From the NCBI GenBank assembly GCA_025934915.1, contig JAICWG010000013.1, forward strand, positions 1-47,696: a stretch of 47,696 nucleotides of DNA. Reading direction: 5' to 3'. Below are positions 16,485 through 25,334 of the stretch, in pieces. Both the position numbers and the translations under genes were made by a program. Position 1 is the stretch's first letter, and each line of letters begins with the position of its first letter. Under the pieces are notes generated by a model. It had not been told where the DNA came from and did not search any database. It saw nothing but the letters and a program-made list of their open reading frames with translations. The stretch comes from Nitrospira sp. GTDB lineage: Bacteria > Nitrospirota > Nitrospiria > Nitrospirales > Nitrospiraceae.

Positions 16485-17675
16485 TTATCCCCTCCCATTT
16501 CCCAGTTGGGAGGCCAATCCTGCAATCTCACTTAACTTGCGAGCCATTTCCTCAAGTCGTTTTGTGGCATTCTCGGCGGCTTGTTCGGATTCCACTACTC
16601 GTCGAGCGAGCATTCCGTTGTGATCTCGTTCTGCAGTCAGGAGCCCTTCGATTTCCTGAACTCTCATCGCCACTCTCTCTGATTCCTGAAGTTGTCTTAT
16701 GGTCTCTTCCCCCTTCCGTCGTTCCGCCAAAAGTTCGACTTCGAGGTCCTGAGTTTTCCGATGAAGTTCGACTCCCTGCTGTTCCGCACTCTCGAGTCTT
16801 GCTTCCAGGTCTCTTGCTCTGACTTCCACCTGCTCCAAATCCGCCAGTTGTTGCACGAGTTGCTCTGCCGCTGACCGTTCAGCGTGCAGAGCGGACTCCA
16901 GTTCTGCAATTCGACCGGATGCTTTTTGCCAGTTTGCGGCTTCCTGTTTGAATGCATCGACCGCATCCTGTTCCGCCTTCAGTGCCGATTCGAGATCAAG
17001 GATTCTTGATGCTCGTTGCTCCACCTTGGCAAGGGTCTCCTGGAGATCGTCGGCACGTTTGCGCTCAGTTGCCAACTGCACTTCGCTTTCCTTGGCTCTG
17101 GCGAGCTGCTCAGTGGATTCAGACAGTCGTTTGGCCAGCTCTTCGGAGCGAACCCGTTCTTCCTGTAACTGTCCTTCTATCTCTTTGAGTTTGCCCATCT
17201 CCTGGTGCAGCCTCTGTTGCAATTGGTCCGACATCTGCATCATCTTCTCAACGGGAGCTGCAGCCGGAGCGGAAGTAGGCTTAGTGACCGCGGCCGACAC
17301 TGGTTCCTGCCGCTTTGCTATCAGCTCGAGGACTCGATCTTTTAGGGACGTACCTTGAAATGGCTTCTTCAATACTCCATCCGCGCGACAAGACTCGGCC
17401 TGTTTGGTCACTTCATCGTTCACGATTCCGGAGATGAGCAGTACGGGCGTCGTTGCAAGGGTTGCGTTTCCACGGATAAATGCACAGACTTCATACCCAC
17501 TCTTATCCGGCATGATGACGTCGGACACAACAACGTCCGGCTGTTCTTTTGCCAGATAGGCCAATGCTTCATCTCCGTTTGCCGCGAGAGTGACGCCGAG
17601 GCCCGCCTCGGTCAACAGTCGCTCCGCGACTTTGCGAACTGCGATGCTGTCGTCGGCTATCAAGATCTTCGGCAT
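16485..17675 (-). CDS. Response regulator with long coiled-coil C-terminus
   Basis: About 396 residues. Residues 1-120 are a receiver: MPKILIADDSIAVRK with the acidic pair, phosphoacceptor Asp in PDVVVSDVIMPDKSG, and the conserved Lys in DGVLKKPF. After a Pro/Ala-rich linker, about residues 150-390 form an uninterrupted heptad coiled coil full of Glu, Leu, Lys, Gln. No enzymatic output is present. Receiver plus coiled coil resembles FrzS- or gliding-type localisation regulators. Start at 17675 has AAAGGTG ahead; the open frame extends to 17717 where it overlaps the stop of the CheW-like gene by 4 bases. Likely moves or assembles something in response to phosphorylation by the CheA here. Confidence 0.85.
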   Translation of the reverse strand: MPKILIADDSIAVRKVAERLLTEAGLGVTLAANGDEALAYLAKEQPDVVVSDVIMPDKSGYEVCAFIRGNATLATTPVLLISGIVNDEVTKQAESCRADGVLKKPFQGTSLKDRVLELIAKRQEPVSAAVTKPTSAPAAAPVEKMMQMSDQLQQRLHQEMGKLKEIEGQLQEERVRSEELAKRLSESTEQLARAKESEVQLATERKRADDLQETLAKVEQRASRILDLESALKAEQDAVDAFKQEAANWQKASGRIAELESALHAERSAAEQLVQQLADLEQVEVRARDLEARLESAEQQGVELHRKTQDLEVELLAERRKGEETIRQLQESERVAMRVQEIEGLLTAERDHNGMLARRVVESEQAAENATKRLEEMARKLSEIAGLASQLGNGRG

Positions 17676-17713
17676 GCCTGCACCTTTTGTCCATTCCGGA
17701 ACGCGGGGAATCG

Positions 17714-18064
17714 TCACACAGTCGAGCCAAGTCGTGATATCGAGAGAATCGGGATCTCCTCATCAATGCACATCGCCATTTTTCCGAGCGGATGCTTCAC
17801 CCTCAGACATAAGGGACTGCTTCCTTGCACAGTAAGATGAAGGGATGCAGCCAGATCGAATACCGGTAACACGATCTGTCCCTGACGAACCACCGCCGTG
17901 ACAAAAGGTGTTCGACCAGCAACTGGGATAGATTCATTCCACTGTGAAATACCCGATACCTCCAATGTCTTCACTGCCAATCGTCTCCCTCCCACTGAAA
18001 ACACCAGCAGCTGCCAGGATTGACGTGCCGTTTCCGGATGATGCTGTTGACCTGTTCTCAACAT
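17714..18064 (-). CDS. Small CheW-like protein
   Basis: A 116-residue CheW-fold protein: LLVFSVGGRRLAVKTLEVSG, the loop around TPFVTAVVRQGQIVLPVFDL (equivalent to PFVxGVINLRGxVxPVxDL of CheW) and MAMCIDEEI. It is shorter than typical CheW (about 150-170), and lacks the strongly conserved NLRG sequence, which is replaced by VRQG. CheW proteins couple receptors to CheA. The stop overlaps the extended frame of the downstream receiver gene. It may dock the receiver protein rather than receptors, since each CheW-like protein of this operon is divergent. Confidence 0.72.
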   Translation of the reverse strand: MLRTGQQHHPETARQSWQLLVFSVGGRRLAVKTLEVSGISQWNESIPVAGRTPFVTAVVRQGQIVLPVFDLAASLHLTVQGSSPLCLRVKHPLGKMAMCIDEEIPILSISRLGSTV

Positions 18065-18157
18065 ATCCGGCTATCGTTCATCGAAATCTTCGGAGCCGCC
18101 ACAAGCTCACGACTGCGTCCTTGTCCTCTATCGCCTTCTAAGGCCGACATCCGCTCA

Positions 18158-18628
18158 TCAAGAACCCACGCTGTGTTCAGCACCAACGCAATGTTTTTTT
18201 TCGAATAGGATCATGCCCCGGTACCAGTGTCGTTCCGGTCCGCTGAACTGCATAGGAAGCGGCAGGATTTGAGACAGTGGGAATTCAAGAAATCCCTGCA
18301 CCGTGGTGACTCGAACGCTCCCGCGCGCTTCTCTTTCAGCCAGTAGCACGACGCGCGTGTTCGCCCCATCCTGATCATTCGGTACCCTCAATCTATCGGC
18401 GAGATCGATGGCGCCATACACCATGCCGTGAACTGTCGGGTGTTCAACATTTCCCATCTCTTCGAGAGTCAGCAACCCACATATAGATTCGGCATTCAAC
18501 GCCAGATACCGTTCACCCAATGTCACGATGAGAAATCGTGATGGAAGGGCTGGCGACGAAATTCCCGTCATCGATTCCCCGACGTCCATGCCAAGTCTTT
18601 CTTGCCCATTCTCAGTAACAAGTCGCAT
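18158..18628 (-). CDS. CheW-like protein, second copy
   Basis: About 156 residues: FLIVTLGERYLALNAESICGL, HGMVYGAIDLADRLRVP (CheW loop), RVVLLAE and a C-terminal WYRGMILFEKKH. It has the CheW order of strands but low conservation. The frame is open upstream to 18706, inside cheA; the ATG at 18628, 32 bases after the cheA stop, is preferred although no clear ribosome site is seen. Translational coupling to cheA is probable. It is divergent from the canonical CheW at 24038, so the operon encodes three distinct CheW modules plus the one inside CheA. Confidence 0.7.
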   Translation of the reverse strand: MRLVTENGQERLGMDVGESMTGISSPALPSRFLIVTLGERYLALNAESICGLLTLEEMGNVEHPTVHGMVYGAIDLADRLRVPNDQDGANTRVVLLAEREARGSVRVTTVQGFLEFPLSQILPLPMQFSGPERHWYRGMILFEKKHCVGAEHSVGS

Positions 18629-18659
18629 TTCGTCAATTGATACGAGTATTTCCGCAAGG

Positions 18660-21600
18660 TTACTTGCGCAGCGCCGGAGCCTTTCCAAGCCACCGTTCAA
18701 CCTCATGCAGCAACATCCGTTCTTCTACCGGCTTGGAGACGTATGAATTGGCACCGAGATTCATCGCCATCTGTCGATGTTTGTCCCGAGCCCTCGTCGT
18801 CATGACAACGACCGGCGTTTGCCTGGTTTCCGGACGACTTCTGAGAGCTTGAATAACTTCGAATCCGTTGAGCTTCGGCATTTCAAGATCGGTGAGGATC
18901 ATCCGATAATTTGTCGTCGATGCCTTTCGGAGCCCATCTTCGCCATCAACTGCCGTATCGAACGGATACCCGGCCGACTCCAACATTCTTCCGACGAACT
19001 TTCGAATGCTTAACGAATCATCTATCAAGAGCAGGCGCGCCTCTTGCGGCTTATTCGACGACATCTCTTCTTGTAGTAAGGACTGTTCCGGAAGTGGTGT
19101 AGCCTTGGAAAAGTGAACGCGAGCAGTCGATTCTTTCGTTCCTCTCGACGTCAAACGGCTTGGATCAAGAACAAGAACGACTCGTCCTTCCTGATCAATG
19201 GTCGCTCCTCCAAAAAACGAATGCTCCAACGGTTTCAGTGGTCCGAGTGACTTAATGACAATTTCTTGGCGGCCCAACAGTTCGTCGACCGATAATCCGA
19301 TCGGCGCTCCCGCTGTCCGGACGATCACGACCGGCATGGCCCAATCGACGCTTCCTGGTTCACGACGGAGGATGTGATGGAGAGATTGTAATTCAATAAC
19401 TTGTTCGTCGATCTGTAAGAGCTTACAATGACCTTCCTCTCGTACTGCGGATAGCGTCGGCATCGTCACTTCCTGAATGCTCAGCAAGGGAATCGCATAT
19501 TTCTCGGTACCGACCCGCACGAACAACGCGGTCGCGATGAGGAGGGTGAGAGGGAGATTCAAGGTAAATTTGGTGCCGACACCGGGCTCAGATTCTACCT
19601 CGATATGCCCGTTCATGCCTTCAATGACTCGCTTGACCACATCCAGTCCTACGCCTCGACCTGCTTGGTCCCCTACCTTGTCAACCGTTGAAAAACCAGG
19701 CATGAAAATCAACTGAAAAAGGTCCGCATCCGACTTCGCTTGTATCTGGTGAGACTGTGCGACTCCGATCTTGACGGCTTTGGCTCGTATTTTTTCCAGA
19801 TCCAACCCTGCTCCATCATCTTCCACTTCGATGATGATCGAATTCCCTCGATGAACTGCGTGGAGGTAGACGGTTCCGACGGCCGGTTTCCCCTTCGCGA
19901 TTCGATCAGCTGCCGGCTCAATACCGTGATAGACAGCGTTCCTGACCAAATGCACCAATGGATCCACCAATCGTTCCACGACTCCTGTATCAACTTCCGT
20001 CTGCTCGCCCGATGTGACCAAGGACACTTCTTTGTCTGAAGCTCGAGCGATTTCTCTGACCGCTCGACGAAACCTCGTGAACGGTGTCCCGATCGGAACC
20101 ATGCGGGCACGGGCGATTTCATCTCGCATCAACAGCGTCAAGTGTTGCAGTCGGGTCATCTCGTCATGGGATCTTTGTATGGATCCATCCAGCTGCGACA
20201 TCGACTCACTGATATCGGCGGTGACCTCCCCGATGCGTCGAGCCAAGATATTGAAATCATCGTACTTATCCAGCTCGAGACTGCCGAAATCGCTGAATAC
20301 GGGAAGTCCTTGACTCGCAGATGCGGTTGGACTACTTGATGTGTCTTGATAGCTAAAGGTGTGCTTGTCGGCAAAGGATTCGACGGAATCCACTAAACGA
20401 CTCTTGAACACCAATACTTGCTGTGACAGTTGCTCCAGGACTCGCAGTCGTTGTTCCAATCTTCCGCGCCCAATAACGAGTTCTCCGACGAGGTTCATCA
20501 ATCGCTCCAGCCGCGCATGACTGACCCGGATAACCTCGCGTTCCTCTCGCGATTTCTCGTTCGAAACTCCATCATCCTGTGTTCGAGACTCGTCACTTCC
20601 GGACTGTCCTGCGGTCGCTGAACCGGAGGCGTTATCTTGTCGATGTGCCGGCGTCGTCTCGCTTGCGGCACCCTGGTCCAATCGTCTCAGTTCGGTTCGC
20701 GCCGCCTCGAATCGTTGCCCCGTGTCGTCCACCTTGCTGAGGTCTCGTCGCATGAGTACTCGTACAACATCAATGGCCCGAAGCATAAGATCCGTATGCC
20801 CAGGTAACACTCTGAGGCTCCCGTCTCGCACCGATCCCATGAAGTCCTCGACATGGTGGAAAAGGTCTCCGATTGACTGAAATCCAATGGTGTAGGCGGA
20901 GCCCTTCAAGGTGTGTGCGCTTCTAAACAACTGATTGATCAGTTCCTTGTTTTGCGAGTCTTTGTCCAATCGCAGGAGGTTGGCTTCCAAGAGTTCCAGA
21001 TACTCCTGCGCCTCAGGGATAAAGTAGGAGAGCACTTCCGGATCCAAATCCGGAATCAAGTATCTATCTGATAAGTCCGCGGCCGGCACTTCTGCGCTAA
21101 CAACGGGCTCACGTTGGACAGGATTCGGGCTACTCGTGACAGGGCCGTATGATGGAGTTGCCGGTGCAGGTGGGGCGGCTGTACCTTCAACCACCTCGCT
21201 GAAGCGATTGAGAAGAAGCGGTATATCGTGCCGGAGTAATTGCACATTTGCTGGTTCATGACGAAGAATGAGCCGAATCAGTTCCGCAGCCTTCGCAAGC
21301 ATGCCAAGAAGGTCATTGCTGAGGGGAAGGCGATGTTCATGAATCGCGACCATGCAATCTTCCATCGGCCGAGCGACATCTCCAATGACTTGGAAGCCTA
21401 CAGTGTACGCTGAGCCTTTCAGAGTATGCGCCGCACGGAAGAGCCGGTAAATCGAGTCTGCATCATCCCGCTTCTTGCTAAGGATACGAGTCAACTCGTC
21501 AATGGTGCCGAGATACTCCTCAGCTTCGGGTATGAAGTAGGATAAGATTTCGGCATCAAGTACGGGGAACAGGTAGGCTTCATTGATTGTCGGCGCGGAA

Positions 21601-22019
21601 GACATGGACACTGCCGCATCGCCTGGTTTTCCTCCTCGTTGTTTTATCGACGCCCAACAGCGTTCTACGATTTCTCTATCCTCAATACCGCCTTGTCCAA
21701 TGGCTTGAACGATTCCCCGAAGGCTTTGCGTAATGTTCCGCATCGAATCTACCGTTCGGTCCCATTCAGCTGCAGAAATCGGCGTCGCTTGTTCAAGTAG
21801 CATCTCCAAGTATTCAGCCAGCTGAGCGATTCCGCTGAAGCCATACAGGGCAGCGGCTCCGCAAATACGATGGGCGACAATGTATTGGTTGGCAAGGTCT
21901 TGAGGGGTGGGAACAGCACCGTCGGGAGGGTGCAATGCGTTAGTCAGGGCATCCAGCCCATCCGATGCTTCAAGGACAAAAATGCTGATGAGATTCTGCC
22001 TGTCGAACTCCGAGTTCAT
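18660..22019 (-). CDS. cheA: Hybrid chemosensory kinase CheA with three HPt domains and a receiver
   Basis: A 1119-residue kinase of ChpA/PilL type. Three HPt domains: the first (1-115) with YIVAHRICGAAALYGF, the second (about 155-260) and third (about 325-430) both with AHTLKGSAYT. Next come the dimerisation helix (RLERLMNLVGELVIGRGRLE), the ATP-binding domain (HLVRNAVYHGIEP, DDGAGLDLEKIRAK, GRGVGLDVVKR, GVGTKFTLNLPL), a CheW-like domain and a C-terminal receiver (LLIDDSLSIRK, phospho-Asp in MILTDLEMPKLNG, Lys in YVSKPV). It autophosphorylates on histidine and passes phosphate to receivers. GAGGG precedes the ATG. HPt 2 and 3 with their flanks (LPVLDAEILSYFIPEAEEYL versus IPDLDPEVLSYFIPEAQEYL) are a recent-looking internal duplication. 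Its neighbours suggest outputs via the CheY-like and coiled-coil receivers. Confidence 0.95.
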   Translation of the reverse strand: MNSEFDRQNLISIFVLEASDGLDALTNALHPPDGAVPTPQDLANQYIVAHRICGAAALYGFSGIAQLAEYLEMLLEQATPISAAEWDRTVDSMRNITQSLRGIVQAIGQGGIEDREIVERCWASIKQRGGKPGDAAVSMSSAPTINEAYLFPVLDAEILSYFIPEAEEYLGTIDELTRILSKKRDDADSIYRLFRAAHTLKGSAYTVGFQVIGDVARPMEDCMVAIHEHRLPLSNDLLGMLAKAAELIRLILRHEPANVQLLRHDIPLLLNRFSEVVEGTAAPPAPATPSYGPVTSSPNPVQREPVVSAEVPAADLSDRYLIPDLDPEVLSYFIPEAQEYLELLEANLLRLDKDSQNKELINQLFRSAHTLKGSAYTIGFQSIGDLFHHVEDFMGSVRDGSLRVLPGHTDLMLRAIDVVRVLMRRDLSKVDDTGQRFEAARTELRRLDQGAASETTPAHRQDNASGSATAGQSGSDESRTQDDGVSNEKSREEREVIRVSHARLERLMNLVGELVIGRGRLEQRLRVLEQLSQQVLVFKSRLVDSVESFADKHTFSYQDTSSSPTASASQGLPVFSDFGSLELDKYDDFNILARRIGEVTADISESMSQLDGSIQRSHDEMTRLQHLTLLMRDEIARARMVPIGTPFTRFRRAVREIARASDKEVSLVTSGEQTEVDTGVVERLVDPLVHLVRNAVYHGIEPAADRIAKGKPAVGTVYLHAVHRGNSIIIEVEDDGAGLDLEKIRAKAVKIGVAQSHQIQAKSDADLFQLIFMPGFSTVDKVGDQAGRGVGLDVVKRVIEGMNGHIEVESEPGVGTKFTLNLPLTLLIATALFVRVGTEKYAIPLLSIQEVTMPTLSAVREEGHCKLLQIDEQVIELQSLHHILRREPGSVDWAMPVVIVRTAGAPIGLSVDELLGRQEIVIKSLGPLKPLEHSFFGGATIDQEGRVVLVLDPSRLTSRGTKESTARVHFSKATPLPEQSLLQEEMSSNKPQEARLLLIDDSLSIRKFVGRMLESAGYPFDTAVDGEDGLRKASTTNYRMILTDLEMPKLNGFEVIQALRSRPETRQTPVVVMTTRARDKHRQMAMNLGANSYVSKPVEERMLLHEVERWLGKAPALRK

Positions 22020-22072
22020 CGGTCCCTCGTTACACCAGAAGGCTCTCCTCGCTCAGCGGATGAGGGATATTC

Positions 22073-23968
22073 TCAGGCCAGCTTAAACTGTGATACCGAA
22101 GTCGTCAGACCTTCAGCCAATGTCACCATGTCCTCTACCGTCGCACGTGCCGAATCGGTGGCCTTTTGTGTCGCTATGGCACCTCCGGTAAAGTCCTTGA
22201 TCGAACATCCGACCTGGTCGGTTGAAACCGTTTGGGCAGCCGCCGACGCCGCTATGCTTTGGGCAAGTTCTGCAGACCGTTGAGCAATCGTCGAAATTTC
22301 CTTAAACACATCGCCCGTACGCAAGGCCGAAGCCGAACCGGCCTCGACCGCCTGAGTTTCGTGCTCCATGGCAACGACCGCATGTTGCGTTTCGCTCTGG
22401 ATCACCTTCACCAGCTCGGTGATCTCACGTGTCGCCTGCGTCGAACTTTCCGCGAGCTTCCGCACTTGATCGGCGACTACGGCGAAGCGTGCTCCTGCCT
22501 CACCAGCACCGGCGGCCTCAATCGCAGCGTTAAGAGCCAACAGGTTGGTTTGGTTGGCGATATCCCGAATGGTCGATACGATTTGTGAAATTTCCAATGA
22601 ACGGTCGCCGAGTGCTTTGATCTGTTTCGACATGCGTTGGACCGCCAATTGAATGCGCTGCATATCTTGAACGGTTTCCTGCACCGCGAGCCGGCCGGCT
22701 TCAGTGGCCTGTAAGACTTGGCTGGCTGCTTCGGACGATGCTCCTGCGGTCTCCGTCACTTGGCGCATCGAAGACGCCAGCTGTTCGACCGCGCCGAGTG
22801 CCTTGATCGATTCGTCAGCTTGGTGTCTGGCGGTTCCAGCCATCTGTCCAGCATTGTCTCTCAGCTTGCCCGCCGAGGTGTTGACACGTTCCGCAGCCTG
22901 GCGCACTTGTTTCATCAATTGTGAAAAACGCTGAATCATGAGATTGAATCCGTCCGCCAGATTGCCAAACATATCGGCCGTCACTTCACCGCGCTTGGTC
23001 AAGTCTCCTTTTCCGACATCTGAGACCAACACAAGGAACTGCACGAGTTGTTTTTGCATCCTGTCCCGTTCTTCTTCCGTCGAGACCAGGATCGTGATTC
23101 GATCCAACATGATATTGAACGCCTTGGCCATATGACCGACCTCATCGTCGCTTTCCAATCTTGCGCGGGCCTGCAAATTTCCCGCGGCAGCCTGTGTCGC
23201 GACGTCGGCGACATGGATGATGTCTCTTACAATGCTGCGCGCGAGGAAATATCCGATAGCGATTGCCAGGAGGAGTGCCGCAACTGCTCCACCGAGCATG
23301 ACCTCGGTAAGATGTACGGCCATGCTTTGCCCGCTATCATTCAATTCGCTTGCCAGGTCTCGAATGAGTTGCGCCACCCATTGGAAGCGCCATATCGATC
23401 GGCCGTGCCACAACGCCACTTCAGTTGACAGCACTGCAGTAGCCAGTTCCCTCATCGACTGCCGCTGCTCATCCGTGAGTGAGGGGTCGAAGCTATCGTT
23501 CAACGCTCCCACTGTGCTTTCAGCCGACGCAAAGTATTCTCTCAACGTAAAGATGAGGACGTCCAGCTCTTGTCCGTCGCGACGGCCATCCACCGTCTCG
23601 TGCGTGGCGGAGGGCCGATACGTTTCAAGCGGCGTCAGGGTGCGCCTCTTCAATTCGGCGAGGGGAATGATGGCCTCGTCGAAATCACTTTTTTGTCTCT
23701 GGTCCGCAACGCTCAATAACGCATTATGATAGAGACTGAGGTTGGTGCTACTTACTGCGACATGCGAAACCCCCACGGTTGATTCATCATAAATGGAACG
23801 CAGCTGGCCCTTCAGCTGGTTGAGGCCCATCAAGCCGATCAGACCAATTGCCATCATGCCGACAATGATGACGGAAAACCCTATAAGGATCTTGTGCAGG
23901 GATTTCAGGTTTTTAAACCATGCACGAGGCGACCATTTCAATGTCCTCTTAACCTTAACCTTCGCCAT
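22073..23968 (-). CDS. Methyl-accepting chemotaxis protein (PilJ-like)
   Basis: A 631-residue receptor. TM1 is near residues 20-45 ([20 protein letters not shown]), a periplasmic four-helix-bundle-like domain follows, and TM2 lies around 205-230 ([18 protein letters not shown]). A HAMP domain follows (about 230-285), then a second HAMP-like stretch ([19 protein letters not shown]), and the signalling hairpin with the tip [20 protein letters not shown] and [21 protein letters not shown] stands 6 bases before the ATG at 23968. The ligand is unknown. No methyltransferase or methylesterase is nearby, so adaptation may not rely on methylation. It feeds the CheA directly downstream (54-base gap). 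Confidence 0.93.
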   Translation of the reverse strand: MAKVKVKRTLKWSPRAWFKNLKSLHKILIGFSVIIVGMMAIGLIGLMGLNQLKGQLRSIYDESTVGVSHVAVSSTNLSLYHNALLSVADQRQKSDFDEAIIPLAELKRRTLTPLETYRPSATHETVDGRRDGQELDVLIFTLREYFASAESTVGALNDSFDPSLTDEQRQSMRELATAVLSTEVALWHGRSIWRFQWVAQLIRDLASELNDSGQSMAVHLTEVMLGGAVAALLLAIAIGYFLARSIVRDIIHVADVATQAAAGNLQARARLESDDEVGHMAKAFNIMLDRITILVSTEEERDRMQKQLVQFLVLVSDVGKGDLTKRGEVTADMFGNLADGFNLMIQRFSQLMKQVRQAAERVNTSAGKLRDNAGQMAGTARHQADESIKALGAVEQLASSMRQVTETAGASSEAASQVLQATEAGRLAVQETVQDMQRIQLAVQRMSKQIKALGDRSLEISQIVSTIRDIANQTNLLALNAAIEAAGAGEAGARFAVVADQVRKLAESSTQATREITELVKVIQSETQHAVVAMEHETQAVEAGSASALRTGDVFKEISTIAQRSAELAQSIAASAAAQTVSTDQVGCSIKDFTGGAIATQKATDSARATVEDMVTLAEGLTTSVSQFKLA

Positions 23969-24037
23969 GACTGTCCTCCTGCTCACTACTCGTGATAGGG
24001 TTTATCGTTGCCTGCACGATCGTTTTGCAATATGACG

Positions 24038-24550
24038 TTATGGACTTTGGTCATTGGCCATCCCCTCTATGGACGCCAACAGTCTCGATATTTCCAATAT
24101 GGCGCTCAGTTTCTTCTCTGTTTTGAAGGACCCGGAAAGCAAGGGGAGTCTTTCGGCCGCAGTACGAACCGAGGGGGCTACTAGATCGTCAGACTGGATA
24201 GTGCGAATTTCCGGTACATCTTCGACCAGGATGCCGACTTGCTGAGTCCCATGACGCACAACTACAGCATATTTTGGCAGGATGGAAACGGATACGACGC
24301 CCAAAGCTGCTCTTACATCCGCGAGAGGAATGATGGTTCCACGTAGATTGGTGACACCGACCAGCGCAGCAGGCATTCCTGGTACAGGCGTGATCGACTC
24401 AGGCTCGAAGACCTCGCGGACTTGACGTAAGTCTATGGCGAACGTTTCTTCTCCCAATGCGACCAGGCAAACCCTCAATGATTCTGTGGATTTCGTCTGT
24501 TCCAGGACTAAGTCTGAATGAAGTTGAGGTAACTCACCTATGGAAATCAT
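24038..24550 (-). CDS. cheW: CheW coupling protein
   Basis: A 170-residue CheW: CLVALGEETFAIDLRQVREV, then ALVGVTNLRGTIIPLADVRA carrying the canonical NLRG loop, and VGILVEDVPEIRTI. It bridges the receptor and CheA in the array. The ATG at 24550 is preferred with GGAA ahead; a TTG at 24595 would overlap the upstream receiver gene. It is the most typical of the three separate CheW proteins in this operon, directly preceding the receptor gene (69-base gap), so it is the likely array component. Confidence 0.9.
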   Translation of the reverse strand: MISIGELPQLHSDLVLEQTKSTESLRVCLVALGEETFAIDLRQVREVFEPESITPVPGMPAALVGVTNLRGTIIPLADVRAALGVVSVSILPKYAVVVRHGTQQVGILVEDVPEIRTIQSDDLVAPSVRTAAERLPLLSGSFKTEKKLSAILEISRLLASIEGMANDQSP

Positions 24551-24581
24551 CGTTTCGCGGTTCCGCGCAGTATCGGTTCTC

Positions 24582-24944
24582 TCAGCGCAGTGCAAGCTTC
24601 ACAGCTTGCAGAAGGTCCTCAGATTTGAAGGGCTTCACCACATGTCCGTTGGCCCCCTGTTGTTGCCCCCAGAACTTGTCGCTTTCCTGTCCCTTCGAAG
24701 TGCAAAGCACGATCGGAATGTTCTTGAAACGAGCATCGGTTTTTAAATCCCTGCACGCCTGAAACCCATTCCTGCCAGGCATGACCACATCCAAGACAAT
24801 GAGGTCTGGTTTTTCGGAGACGACCTTGTCCTCCAACCCATCCGCAGTTGAGAACGATACAACGGTGTGTTGAGCAGCCTTAAGATACGACTCGATCAAT
24901 TGCAGTTCTGCGTACGAGTCATCGACAACCATGATTTTGCTCAT
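24582..24944 (-). CDS. CheY/PilH-like response regulator
   Basis: A 120-residue stand-alone receiver: MVVDDSYAELQLIESYL, phospho-Asp in LIVLDVVMPGRNGF, Thr/Ser in LCTSKGQESD and Lys in HVVKPFK. The Trp/Gln-rich KFWGQQQGANG segment is the kind found in PilG/PilH-type regulators of twitching systems. It is the first gene of the chemosensory run, with GAGAGGGGAAGGGG ahead of its ATG. It would take phosphate from the hybrid CheA and act as output or phosphate sink. Its stop region abuts the CheW gene. Confidence 0.9.
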   Translation of the reverse strand: MSKIMVVDDSYAELQLIESYLKAAQHTVVSFSTADGLEDKVVSEKPDLIVLDVVMPGRNGFQACRDLKTDARFKNIPIVLCTSKGQESDKFWGQQQGANGHVVKPFKSEDLLQAVKLALR

Positions 24945-24973
24945 AAACCCCTTCCCCTCTCTTCAACAAATGT

Positions 24974-25117
24974 TCACGCTGTCCTCAATGCACCGGCATC
25001 ACCACACTGATTGCACAAGCCGGTTCTCTTTCTTCTCCTGTCTGTTTGTGCATGCCAGCCGACGCGTGCGCACTTCTTTTGTTGCCGGGCACACCGGACA
25101 TGCGGCATCAGCGACAT
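24974..25117 (-). CDS. Possible 47-residue Cys-pair protein
   Basis: A short frame beginning MSLMPHVRCARQQKKCARVG and containing TGLCNQCGDAG near its end, so it has a CxxxxxxC pair followed by CxxC, a zinc-ribbon-like spacing. It is basic. No strong ribosome site is seen, and the open frame runs further upstream without sense. It lies in the gap between cobQ and the chemosensory run. It may be chance. Confidence 0.3.
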   Translation of the reverse strand: MSLMPHVRCARQQKKCARVGWHAQTDRRRKRTGLCNQCGDAGALRTA

Positions 25118-25334
25118 TCTCGCGTGCAAGGCACTTTCCCCTATCCTTACAAACCTGATTCGTGCTGTTCTCAAGCAGTGTAACGACTTGGTGATAGTTG
25201 GCAAGAAAACGGTGAATATCGGCACCACCTTAGAGAAATCGGAACCGAGACTACCGCGGGAATCCGTGAAGCCGTATTGGGAAGGAACTAGACGAACCAA
25301 CGATGAATGGGGCCACCTTATCTGCTGGCAGGAT
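25118..25334. other. Intergenic, no gene seen
   Basis: This stretch between the end of cobQ and the start of the chemosensory run has only low-quality open frames on both strands, no strong hairpin with U-tract and no B12 box. A promoter for the downstream regulator gene should lie between here and 24990, but no clear -35/-10 pair was found. Confidence 0.5.

Noticed and set aside
24945..25334. Riboswitch or CRISPR in the gap between the cobalamin and chemosensory operons
   Set aside because: No direct repeats, no B12 box and no regular spacing were seen.
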